From the IMG/VR virus record IMGVR_UViG_3300042861_002973, positions 1 to 29,277 of that record: 29,277 nt of DNA; one strand, given 5' to 3'. This DNA is from a virus. Both the position numbers and the translations under genes were made by a program. Under the pieces are notes generated by a model. That model did not search any database. It saw only the letters and a program-made list of their open reading frames with translations, and was not told the origin of the DNA. Positions 7,791 through 14,644 of the stretch are shown in pieces. The first letter of the stretch is position 1; every line of letters starts with the position of its first letter.

Positions 7791-8162
7791 GTGAGAAAAT
7801 TATTACGCAATTGGATTGAAGGTCTATACGAAGCTACCGAATCTTGGGTAGAGCGAGAATCTCATTGCTTGACCTTAGAAGAACATAAAGAAACATACCT
7901 ATCCAACTTACCGAGTAGGATGGCAGAAAGATATGTAGCTAAGAACTACAACACTGTACCTAGGCACGAAAAGTACTCTTTTCCAGAGTTTGATTGCACT
8001 AAATGGTATGTAGTTCAAAAATCTACTGATATGGTGTGTGAATGGGGATACGATTCGATACATGAAGCTTTACGTTCGGTGTCCAGCTATCATGAGGAGT
8101 ATTACTCTGCGTGGGTACGAGATAATTTACATAATATCGATATACCAAATCGAAGATGGTAG
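7791..8162 (+). CDS. Hypothetical protein, 123 aa
   Basis: Not recognised. It is rich in Trp, Tyr, Glu and His (WIEGLYEATESWVERESHCL; YHEEYYSAWVRDNLHN) and is probably a compact soluble helical protein. The start is GTG: a strong GGAGGT (7781-7786) lies four bases upstream, and no ATG fits the ribosome site better. It is divergent from the LamG gene at 7716 with a 74-base gap. It is followed by the 258-base non-coding stretch with the GTAC boxes and could be the first gene of the same plus-strand region. No regulator or enzyme motif was seen. Confidence 0.67.
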   Translation: MRKLLRNWIEGLYEATESWVERESHCLTLEEHKETYLSNLPSRMAERYVAKNYNTVPRHEKYSFPEFDCTKWYVVQKSTDMVCEWGYDSIHEALRSVSSYHEEYYSAWVRDNLHNIDIPNRRW

Positions 8163-8225
8163 TATCTCAGTCGCCGATGGGCTGTGAAGAGGGGATGTTC
8201 AATAATAGCAATAATGTATAGGGTT

Positions 8226-8407
8226 GTACTAATGAAAAGCTCAAAGCAATTCATAGAAGGGTTTTTAGTCTTAGTACAGTTTTATATGTACTAATTGTGT
8301 ACTATCCTATACAGCTTAGAATGGCGGTTTTTCGTTACCTGATTCAGTACATTTCGGTTTAGCGTGAAAAAGTACTAATGTAAAGATGTGTTATAGTACT
8401 TTAGTAC
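8226..8407. repeat. Cluster of eight GTAC-centred boxes (GTACTAAT/TTAGTAC)
   Basis: The non-coding gap 8163-8420 contains eight GTAC cores, at 8226, 8274, 8288, 8299, 8347, 8372, 8396 and 8404. Three are GTACTAAT in direct orientation (8226, 8288, 8372), and two are TTAGTAC in the opposite orientation (8271-8277, 8401-8407). The last two form the near-palindrome GTACTTTAGTAC at 8396-8407. Fewer than one GTAC would be expected by chance in this length of AT-rich DNA. The array precedes the gene at 8421 and overlaps a promoter. It may be operator sites for a regulator or iterons of a replication origin. Confidence 0.7.
8389..8407 (+). promoter_or_regulatory. Extended -10 promoter overlapped by GTAC operator-like palindrome
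   Basis: TGTTATAGT at 8389-8397 matches an extended -10 element (TG, one base, TATAGT). The near-palindrome GTACTTTAGTAC begins inside it, at 8396. The gene's ATG is at 8421, so the transcript leader would be short. A protein bound to the GTAC boxes would block this promoter. No convincing -35 was found. Confidence 0.45.
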
Positions 8408-8420
8408 GTTAAATAACCCT

Positions 8421-9128
8421 ATGTCAAAAATAACCACTACATTAGCTAAAAGACCTCCAGATGTGGATATGTTAGTTGCTGTACTCCAAGAGTCTACACA
8501 AACCTCAGAAGCTACAAGACAGGCAGCTACAGACCTGATTGCATATTCATGTAGTATGCAACAACAGATAAATAGAAAACTTGATACATTAATAAATACT
8601 CCAAGAGTTACAACCGCAGCGCTTTCCATGTGCTTTAACTCAGACCCAGAAATTTTAGAAGGTTTTACAGTTGAAGAAGTTGTAGACGAAAAGAAAAAAG
8701 ATAAGGTATGGAGAATTTTCTATAATGGTTCAAGTAGCTCCTCTGAGATAACAAAAGCTTACAATTCACTAAGACGTAAACTACTTAGACGTTTTGGTTT
8801 GGCTGAAATAGACTTTAAAATGCTCTCGGAGTCTATTATTCAAGCTTATCATTGGAATGAAGATGAAATTATCGATGTAGATAACGTTCTGCTAGATACA
8901 GCTATCGTAGAAACTGCGTACAATATCGACAAAAAATTCACTATCCCACAACTAAAACAAAAATTACCGAATATCAATAAGAAGACAAAAGATATTGAAG
9001 ATTTGCTTATAAATAACGGTTGGGAGTATGTACAATACAAAAATTCTAGGGTAAAGTATTTCTTTAAAGAATCCGTACCGCAAATAGCACCAACAAAAGT
9101 ATATCTACTAGAGCAAGAATATGACTAA
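8421..9128 (+). CDS. Uncharacterised protein with possible winged-helix C-terminus, 235 aa
   Basis: No family recognised. Residues 1-60 are helical and Gln/Thr-rich (EATRQAATDLIAYSCSMQQQ). Residues 65-135 contain a charged segment (EEVVDEKKKDKVWRIFYNG) and a basic helix (YNSLRRKLLRRFG). Residues about 172-215 (FTIPQLKQKLPNINKKTKD, LLINNGWEYVQYKNSRVKYF) have the pattern of a winged-helix domain: a helix, a second helix, then a beta-wing rich in aromatic and basic residues. Together with the GTAC box array directly upstream, a DNA-binding regulator or replication protein is plausible. This is inference. The 3' end overlaps the next gene by 8 bases. Three plus-strand genes (8421, 9121, 9468) follow as a coupled operon. 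Confidence 0.72.
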   Translation: MSKITTTLAKRPPDVDMLVAVLQESTQTSEATRQAATDLIAYSCSMQQQINRKLDTLINTPRVTTAALSMCFNSDPEILEGFTVEEVVDEKKKDKVWRIFYNGSSSSSEITKAYNSLRRKLLRRFGLAEIDFKMLSESIIQAYHWNEDEIIDVDNVLLDTAIVETAYNIDKKFTIPQLKQKLPNINKKTKDIEDLLINNGWEYVQYKNSRVKYFFKESVPQIAPTKVYLLEQEYD

Positions 9129-9471
9129 CAAAGTACTCACGAACTTCCGTGACCACCCCTCACTTCGCTTCGATGACCCTAAATCTGTCTTCAAAATCGA
9201 CGACAAAGTGTATCTCATCAGTGAAGGTGTTGTGCGCCAAATTCTCCCTCAGAGTGTACAACTAACTAACATTGGTGAACCTTACCGTAATTTAGTGCGA
9301 CTCAACTATTTCTTTGCTGCTGAAGCACATCTTTTTGATTTTACTGATGTACTTAACGAACAGCATCAATTGTGTATCGACTTTGCCCCAGAACATGAAA
9401 AAACTCTGAGGCAACTTATCAACGAGCCTAAAACCCTAATGGAGTCATTGGACAAAGCAGGATTACTATGA
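9121..9471 (+). CDS. Hypothetical protein, 116 aa
   Basis: Not recognised. A soluble protein with a beta-rich first half (SVFKIDDKVYLISEGVVRQI) and a helical acidic second half (PEHEKTLRQLINEPKTLMES). It overlaps the upstream 235-residue protein gene by 8 bases and shares ATGA with the downstream gene, so it is translated from the same operon. No motif suggests a reaction. Its placement with the GTAC-array gene suggests a partner or accessory function, but the sequence does not show what it is. Confidence 0.67.
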   Translation: MTNKVLTNFRDHPSLRFDDPKSVFKIDDKVYLISEGVVRQILPQSVQLTNIGEPYRNLVRLNYFFAAEAHLFDFTDVLNEQHQLCIDFAPEHEKTLRQLINEPKTLMESLDKAGLL

Positions 9472-9695
9472 CCTACACTATTCGCATCACAAGCATCTCT
9501 AGGCAACCCCAGCCAGCATTAAGCCACCTGACCTTCGATAAGGCTCTACGTGGCTATATTGACCACACTGAAGACCCTATTCAATATATGGCATTGCTAA
9601 TAAAGAATACTAACAATGCCTTGATTGTGGACTATATATCTACATTCCCTATTGAAGAGATTGGACTAACTATTTACGATATGCATCCAGACTAA
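9468..9695 (+). CDS. Hypothetical protein, 75 aa
   Basis: Not recognised. A small soluble protein starting MTYTIRITSISRQPQPALSH and ending EIGLTIYDMHPD, with one central predicted helix (PIQYMALLIKNTNN). Start and upstream stop overlap as ATGA, indicating translational coupling. It closes the 8421-9695 operon. Its stop shares CTAA with the stop of the convergent RlpA-like gene. Confidence 0.62.
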   Translation: MTYTIRITSISRQPQPALSHLTFDKALRGYIDHTEDPIQYMALLIKNTNNALIVDYISTFPIEEIGLTIYDMHPD

Positions 9696-10084
9696 AGCCG
9701 ACAAACCTGTACATCTAGCACTCCGCTATCCAAATTCCCGATAGCATCGAACGCAGCTTGCGACAAATCGATGTTATCGCCAAAGTCACCCGTATCGTTA
9801 GCGTAAACCTCCACAGATGCGCCTGTACGCTCATTAGTGACTCTGTAGCTACCGAAACCTCTCCAACTAGCTATTGCGGCTGTGTAGCCCGAATTACTGA
9901 ATGTTTCACCATTTGCAGTTTGTTTGCCTTCGTAGGCGGAATGATAGAAAGTGGCAGTGGCATTGAAGCATTCAGCTTGGGCGTTTGCAGGGCTTGAAAC
10001 TATTGCTAGTAGTGCCAAACTTGCTGCTGAAATATGTTTAAATAGCAAATCGTGATTCCTTTTCTTTATTTCGTAAACTACCAT
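9692..10084 (-). CDS. Exported RlpA-like double-psi beta-barrel protein
   Basis: A 130-residue secreted protein with one RlpA-type double-psi beta-barrel. A signal peptide is clear (FKHISAASLALLAIVSSPAN, ending NAQA before ECFN). The barrel covers residues about 40-130: ATFYHSAYEGKQTANGETFS matches the family's A-x-Y-x-G-x-x-T-A-N-G-E opening, SYRVTNERTGASVEVYANDT and GDNIDLSQAAFDAIG match the core and the ID-L-S-x-A-A segment with its key Asp. The usual AHR after the TAA segment is missing, so lytic transglycosylase activity may be altered. The first ATG is at 10084; a TTG at 10048 behind AAAAGGA would give a shorter, more classical signal peptide. Role inferred: peptidoglycan or envelope interaction during infection, lysis or superinfection exclusion. 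Confidence 0.85.
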   Translation of the reverse strand: MVVYEIKKRNHDLLFKHISAASLALLAIVSSPANAQAECFNATATFYHSAYEGKQTANGETFSNSGYTAAIASWRGFGSYRVTNERTGASVEVYANDTGDFGDNIDLSQAAFDAIGNLDSGVLDVQVCRL

Positions 10085-10149
10085 AACATACTAAGTTATT
10101 CTACCTAGAGATAGATGCAGAAAAGAGGATTGTCGCTTAGTATGTAGTG

Positions 10150-10242
10150 ATGTTCATTCACCTAATCCTGCCACTCACATTAGCGCTCGTCATTCCTGCA
10201 CTTCTTGGCTACATCGCATTGAAACTTTATTTTGGTAATTAA
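10150..10242 (+). CDS. Tiny single-pass membrane peptide, 30 aa
   Basis: An open frame of 30 codons starts at ATG 10150 and ends at TAA, six bases before the ATG of the coiled-coil gene at 10248. The product is almost entirely a hydrophobic helix (LILPLTLALVIPALLGYIAL) with a basic and aromatic C-terminus (KLYFGN), as in small holin-like, toxin-like or membrane-anchor peptides. It lies divergently opposite the exported RlpA-like gene. No strong ribosome-binding site is visible, so expression is uncertain. Candidate functions are membrane permeabilisation or anchoring; none is shown. Confidence 0.5.
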   Translation: MFIHLILPLTLALVIPALLGYIALKLYFGN

Positions 10243-10247
10243 TTGGC

Positions 10248-10718
10248 ATGACTGAATCTATCGCACTAAACCCTACTACCGAACTTTCCACCGAAGAAAA
10301 TGAGCTACTCCTTTCTGCAATCAATTTAAGTAGTCAAGAAAAGAGCGTTCAAGTCGAGTTGAAAGATGTAAAGGTGCAAATCACCAAACTCTTCACAAAA
10401 CGCTTTGACGTAACTAAAACTGGCGCAATCGCGAAGCTTGGTAAATCTAGTATTCAAGTCAAGCGCAAGGCTGGCAAAGTCGTATTGACCGATGAGCTAC
10501 TCCAACTGGCGAACAATATCGATGGGGCTAGAACTGACTTAATTGCTGCAAATGAAGATGAAGTCCAGAAGTTGCAGAAACAAATTGAAACTCTGCAACA
10601 ACAAATTCTTGCATTGCAGACTAACGAAGAAATTGAGTTCATGGAGTTCGACTTCAAACAACGTGTGGCTGCACTGCCTGAGCCTGAAGCGACCTATGAA
10701 GTTGCGATTAAGGTTTAA
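10248..10718 (+). CDS. Coiled-coil hypothetical protein, 156 aa
   Basis: Not recognised. Residues 20-60 are helical and charged (SSQEKSVQVELKDVKVQITKL). Residues about 60-85 are basic (KRFDVTKTGAIAKLGKSS, VKRKAGKVV). Residues about 85-140 form a heptad coiled coil (DEVQKLQKQIETLQQQILAL), which suggests an oligomer. It follows the 30-residue membrane peptide by six bases. Its stop overlaps the convergent large lectin gene by 4 bases, and a strong intrinsic terminator for its transcript sits about 180 bases downstream inside that gene. A structural, tape-associated or DNA-binding helper role cannot be told apart. Confidence 0.68.
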   Translation: MTESIALNPTTELSTEENELLLSAINLSSQEKSVQVELKDVKVQITKLFTKRFDVTKTGAIAKLGKSSIQVKRKAGKVVLTDELLQLANNIDGARTDLIAANEDEVQKLQKQIETLQQQILALQTNEEIEFMEFDFKQRVAALPEPEATYEVAIKV

Positions 10719-13700
10719 CTGTAAAGTGACCTCTCCCCCAACCCCAGATATTCATATATATTAGTTTCAATTGACTGAATCTCAGCCGTAGTAAGCTGTC
10801 TGCCATAAAGCAAACAACCCAAGAAAAGTCCATTTACGTTGCTTGCTATCGAATCAATCGTTAACGCGCTGCTTGAACTAAATACCAATACCTGAGCGTC
10901 AGTGCTGTCTAGATTAGAATCTAAAGGCACTGACGCTTTTTTTTGCCTACAATCTGTAATTATCTGAGGAATACTAGCTCCGTCGCTACTGTAAAATTCC
11001 AATTGGTCTGTGTAGTTGCTTATCAGGACACTATCAGCCGTTAGAGCGTTAGCATAGCCATATAGTCCAGTACTAACGAAACTTTTTGGCGTAGTCCAGT
11101 TGTCAGAAAAAGAGTACAGAAAAGAAGTACTTTCATTAGGACTTCCCACTAGCAAGTCATAATTGGCGTTGAAGGATAAAGAATACCCAAAGTTAGCGGT
11201 CGCACTTGTAATAGTCTTTACTACACTCCAAGTGCCAGTTTCATATTTCCAAATTTTTACTTCGCCAGAGAAGTTAGCGGTCGCCAAGTAATCGTCCTTC
11301 AGCGCAAAATCCAAGTCTGCGCCTGTAATTGTTTGGGTGAGCGTGTCTGAGTCGAAAACCCTAACATTGCCTGAGTTGTCCTGCGCCGCCCAACGAGACA
11401 AAGAAAAATTACCCAGAATTTTTTTCCCGAAAAAGTTGAAGACGTTACTAGGGGTCGTGTTATAGATGCCAGCAGTCGATGTGAACTTGTAGATGTTGTT
11501 GCTACCTTGAACCGAAGCCAAAAGCGCCGTATTATCGTCCCTTACAAAAGCTGCCAGACCGAAACCATCGACGTAAGGCACAGGACTAGTTTGCCCCAAA
11601 TTGAGGCTAGATGTCCAAGTTGCTGCTCCAGTTCTTGTGAAGTGAAGTACGCGACCCTCGCCCAAGTTACTATTTTTAACACCAATGCAAATCAAATCTC
11701 CAGTGTTATTTATTTGAAGCGAGGCGTTAGCCAGAGCAGCAGCATCACCTAAAGTTAGCGCCAAAGTTACAGCCGAATCAAATCGCCACACACCAGAGAT
11801 TCGCCGTACCACTTTGACCGTGTTTGCCAAATCGTCAATATAAACCAAATTGCTTTCGTCTTCAGAAATTGCCACTTTACTAAAGCGACCTGACTGCGTG
11901 GATACTTTTACAAAATCGCCTTCGTTAAATTGGAGTGCGCCAACTAACTGAGTACCAGAGCCGCCATTGAATGTATAGCCAGAAGCTGAGCCAACATATT
12001 TTCGATAAGACTTAGCCACCAACTCCCGATAAACAAAAAATAAGGTACGAACGCCAACCACCGAAGAAGACAAATTTATTTTCTGCCCTGAGCTTGCGAT
12101 GTTATAAGTCTTGCCATATAAGAGTGAAGTTTCCAATGTCGAACTAGTTGTCGCGTTAGCTGTTGCAGTGAGATTAGGTATTGTGCCGCTAGTTACGCTT
12201 GATTTAGCAAAGTAGCCGTCAAGATATCCAGAAATATTCGTGATGCCGAAAGTACGTGACTCATTAAGACTCACTTCATAATCTTGATAGTAAGTGCTGT
12301 TTGAAATTCTTATGGTAATTGGTGTTCGGGCTGGACGTACTGCAAAATTGCTTAGAACTAGCTGGAAAGTTGCTGTAAGCGAATTTGGTGCTACAGATAC
12401 AGTACTAACATTTAGAGTTGCTTCTCCAGTTTGCCAGTCGGAGTTATCAGGAATTAGTAAGTGTAAAAAATACACTGTGGAATCTGAGTAGCTGCCAGTT
12501 TGGGTAATTGTGTAAGTGGTTGTAGAGTTTGGAGTAACAGAAGTTGCGCCAGCGATAGAAAAAATTCGCCTAGAAAAAATCCCCTGAAAAGTTGAAGACG
12601 TTTTGTTCTTGAACTTAATTGGGTAAAACTGCTCGACCTTAGATTGAGGCAAAATTGGGTCGATTTGGGGAAAATATTGGTCGAGATTTGCTACTTGCTC
12701 ATAGACAGAAAAAGAAATTAGGCTAAAGTTGCCTGTAGGCGCTTGGTATTTGCTTGAATTAAACCAGAACTTATAGCTGGGCAATTTGATTTGCAACGCT
12801 GTAGTAAGCTTTAGTACGCCATTGAACCATACTTTGACAGCAAACTGGCTAAACTCTAGCCGAAGCACTTGAACAGGCTCTGAGGGGTCAAAAGTGCCAA
12901 TATCCTGTAGATTGATGGCGCTTGAGTTGAGTCTGCCAAATTTGAATAGGTTGTCCAGTTTCCTTACAAAAAAACTGAGGTTGGGTGAGTCCCAGTAGCT
13001 TAGTAGCTCTACATTTGTGCCGATGTTAGCTGATAAAAAACGTAGCTCGACTGTAAAGCTTGACGTAAGTGGTCGTGAGCTTTGTATAACAAGAGAATTA
13101 GGTGTTACTAGCTTTGTTTGTGTCTTATAGTCATTTGTGGTCGTATCAATTGGTTTTGTAAAGTTACCAATCTCATCAGCATATTTTAGATAGCAGATTT
13201 GGTTGTCGCTCGGCGCATAGTCAACTAAGGCGCTAGCAAAAACATCTGCACTTATTGATAAAAGCCAAGGCAATGCCACAGACTTGTATCCAATATTTTT
13301 GACATCTCCAGTAAAGTTGCCAATTTTAAAAGTGCCAGACTGAATTTTGTAATTGAAAGTGAGAGTTACCACCGACTCGTTCACTTTAATACTAAACACA
13401 CTTCCTTTTCTGACAACGCGCAGCAGCGACCAAGAGGCATCGTTTACAATAAGACCACTTGATATAGTCTCAAAGATGCCCGAAGCTATTCGACGCTTGA
13501 TTACTAGCACACCAGAAACAATTGCAAAAGTAAATTCATCCCCTATAGCAAATAAAGTCTGATTTATAACTCCAGAGGGATAAAATTGACCAAAGAAAGA
13601 AAAGTCGTATTTGTTAGTGACAGTTGAATAACTTGTAGATGAAGCGGTGTACGAAGTTGTGCTGCTATCGTATACGTCCAAAGCAGTAGGTAGATAGTTC

Positions 13701-13756
13701 TTCTCGGTTTCGGTGAGTTGGAGTGGTTCGGGAGAATATGTGTGGCGAGGGAACAT
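10715..13756 (-). CDS. Very large lectin-like and beta-propeller-like virion protein, 1013 aa
   Basis: A 1013-residue modular protein, probably a tail fibre, spike or tail-tip adhesin. Residues about 1-170 and 210-350 form two concanavalin-like lectin modules (SLLRVVRKGSVFSIKVNESV; AVKVWFNGVLKLTTALQIKL). Residues about 400-520 are an Ig-like or beta-sandwich region. From about 545 another lectin-like module begins (TLFFVYRELVAKSYRKYVG) and appears interrupted at about 620-930 by a repeated beta-propeller-like region (KVAISEDESNLVYIDD, FGYSLSFNANYDLLVGSPNE); it resumes with LFLGCLLYGRQLTTAEIQSI at the C-terminus. Its ATG overlaps the stop of the upstream minus-strand gene by one base, so the two are coupled. 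Residues about 937-955 are encoded by an intrinsic terminator hairpin of the opposite strand. Confidence 0.8.
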   Translation of the reverse strand: MFPRHTYSPEPLQLTETEKNYLPTALDVYDSSTTSYTASSTSYSTVTNKYDFSFFGQFYPSGVINQTLFAIGDEFTFAIVSGVLVIKRRIASGIFETISSGLIVNDASWSLLRVVRKGSVFSIKVNESVVTLTFNYKIQSGTFKIGNFTGDVKNIGYKSVALPWLLSISADVFASALVDYAPSDNQICYLKYADEIGNFTKPIDTTTNDYKTQTKLVTPNSLVIQSSRPLTSSFTVELRFLSANIGTNVELLSYWDSPNLSFFVRKLDNLFKFGRLNSSAINLQDIGTFDPSEPVQVLRLEFSQFAVKVWFNGVLKLTTALQIKLPSYKFWFNSSKYQAPTGNFSLISFSVYEQVANLDQYFPQIDPILPQSKVEQFYPIKFKNKTSSTFQGIFSRRIFSIAGATSVTPNSTTTYTITQTGSYSDSTVYFLHLLIPDNSDWQTGEATLNVSTVSVAPNSLTATFQLVLSNFAVRPARTPITIRISNSTYYQDYEVSLNESRTFGITNISGYLDGYFAKSSVTSGTIPNLTATANATTSSTLETSLLYGKTYNIASSGQKINLSSSVVGVRTLFFVYRELVAKSYRKYVGSASGYTFNGGSGTQLVGALQFNEGDFVKVSTQSGRFSKVAISEDESNLVYIDDLANTVKVVRRISGVWRFDSAVTLALTLGDAAALANASLQINNTGDLICIGVKNSNLGEGRVLHFTRTGAATWTSSLNLGQTSPVPYVDGFGLAAFVRDDNTALLASVQGSNNIYKFTSTAGIYNTTPSNVFNFFGKKILGNFSLSRWAAQDNSGNVRVFDSDTLTQTITGADLDFALKDDYLATANFSGEVKIWKYETGTWSVVKTITSATANFGYSLSFNANYDLLVGSPNESTSFLYSFSDNWTTPKSFVSTGLYGYANALTADSVLISNYTDQLEFYSSDGASIPQIITDCRQKKASVPLDSNLDSTDAQVLVFSSSSALTIDSIASNVNGLFLGCLLYGRQLTTAEIQSIETNIYEYLGLGERSLYS
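10895..10944 (+). terminator. Strong intrinsic terminator embedded in an opposing coding sequence
   Basis: AGCGTCAGTGC (10895-10905) and GCACTGACGCT (10927-10937) form a perfect 11-pair stem. The loop carries a second small stem TAGAT/ATCTA, and eight T follow (10937-10944). The strand is plus, so it should end transcripts of the 10150-10718 operon, 177 bases beyond its stop. It lies wholly inside the minus-strand 1013-residue protein gene. Confidence 0.88.
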
Positions 13757-14109
13757 TAGATAGTCACAATCTCATTAACAAATCCATACGCAACAATAGC
13801 TCCAGTAGTTGCAGCCCAAGCTTTTATAACTACCGAGCCTGTATACACTAAGCCATTTATCACAGGCACAAGTCCTCTGCCAGCAGGAATAGTGATGGGA
13901 ATTAAGTTAGTCGAACCAGTCCCACCAATTGCAAGAGTTACAAGCACATCGCTGGCACTGTTGTTGCAAAATGCGACCCAGCACTCATGCAAATTTGTCG
14001 GGTGACTCGTATGAATCGTGTTTGCTGAGCCTGAAGTTGTAGCGTTAATAGGAATGCCAATTCCGTTTGTACTCCCACTTAAAAGCTGCTTCTGGAATGA
14101 ATCACTCAT
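13756..14109 (-). CDS. Small virion structural protein, 117 aa
   Basis: A predicted all-beta protein, rich in Gly, Thr, Ser and Val (LVTLAIGGTGSTNLIPITIP, GSVVIKAWAATTGAIVAYGF), typical of small phage head-decoration or tail structural proteins. It is similar in style to the C-terminal half of the protein at 17710-18441 (both have N-terminal polar region, then a strand pattern ending in a hydrophobic tail), but I cannot prove homology by eye. Its stop shares one base with the ATG of the 1013-residue lectin gene (TAATG on the minus strand), so this pair is one operon, and the small protein may be an adaptor or trimer cap for the large one. Its start lies 9 bases from a CTCTAG element. Confidence 0.7.
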   Translation of the reverse strand: MSDSFQKQLLSGSTNGIGIPINATTSGSANTIHTSHPTNLHECWVAFCNNSASDVLVTLAIGGTGSTNLIPITIPAGRGLVPVINGLVYTGSVVIKAWAATTGAIVAYGFVNEIVTI

Positions 14110-14130
14110 ATTTATTATCTCTAGTAGTTA

Positions 14131-14610
14131 CTATAATTTTACACTTGTTTTGTAGATATGGCACAGAATACAAGCTGCGGCATCTGCACAATGATTTTCC
14201 TTATAATCAAATTTCCTATCTGGAAATACTTTTTCAACCGCATCTATTACGTTTTGCTTATTAGAGCCTCCAAAATGAGCTACTGCTTTTTTTACTTCGG
14301 TTGGCATATAAGAAAATTCTTCTAATCCGTACTTATTTGCAAGATAGCGCGTTACACCTATCGATTGGTTAAGTTTTGCTCCAATATCCCCCTTCAGCAC
14401 AGGATTTTCATAAATATAAGCCGTCGGTTTGTATTCTTTTACTATTTTCTTAAAATGGTCGGCTATACTTGCAAGGTTTTGTGGTAAAGTGTCTTTTTTG
14501 TCTGTATAGAAATTTTCTGCATAGAGCAGTTGCAATTTTTCTTTTTCTGCACTTACAATTGCGAAACCACTTGACCTGTAGCCGACATCGTTTCCTAGAT
14601 AAATAGTCAT
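14131..14610 (-). CDS. RuvC-like Holliday junction resolvase
   Basis: A 159-residue RNase H-fold nuclease resembling RuvC, which cuts branched DNA during recombination or before packaging. The N-terminal strand YLGNDVGYRSSGFAI carries the first catalytic Asp (D8, in place of GIDPG). YIYENP supplies Glu68. GGSNKQNVIDAVEKVF (from about residue 114) is the RuvC-like G-x-K-x-x-V helix. ENHCADAAACILCH ends with the C-terminal acidic site (D143). Length fits RuvC. It starts with ATG, 34 bases from the divergent lectin-like gene at 14645. It is flanked by virion genes, an odd place for a replication or recombination gene. RuvC was not confirmed by search. Confidence 0.85.
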   Translation of the reverse strand: MTIYLGNDVGYRSSGFAIVSAEKEKLQLLYAENFYTDKKDTLPQNLASIADHFKKIVKEYKPTAYIYENPVLKGDIGAKLNQSIGVTRYLANKYGLEEFSYMPTEVKKAVAHFGGSNKQNVIDAVEKVFPDRKFDYKENHCADAAACILCHIYKTSVKL

Positions 14611-14644
14611 AATAGTAAAATATAAATAATACCAAGCCTAACAC

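Noticed and set aside
8232-8294. 20-codon open frame within the GTAC-box region
   Set aside because: No ribosome-binding site, overlaps the repeat array, no conservation evidence; more likely regulatory DNA.
8288-8302. NtcA-type site (GTA, eight bases, TAC) in the cyanobacterial style
   Set aside because: The spacing is nine bases instead of eight, and the box array has its own consensus.
9726-9746. Small inverted repeat GCTATC/GATAGC in the RlpA-like gene
   Set aside because: Only six pairs, no T-run, within a coding region; likely chance.
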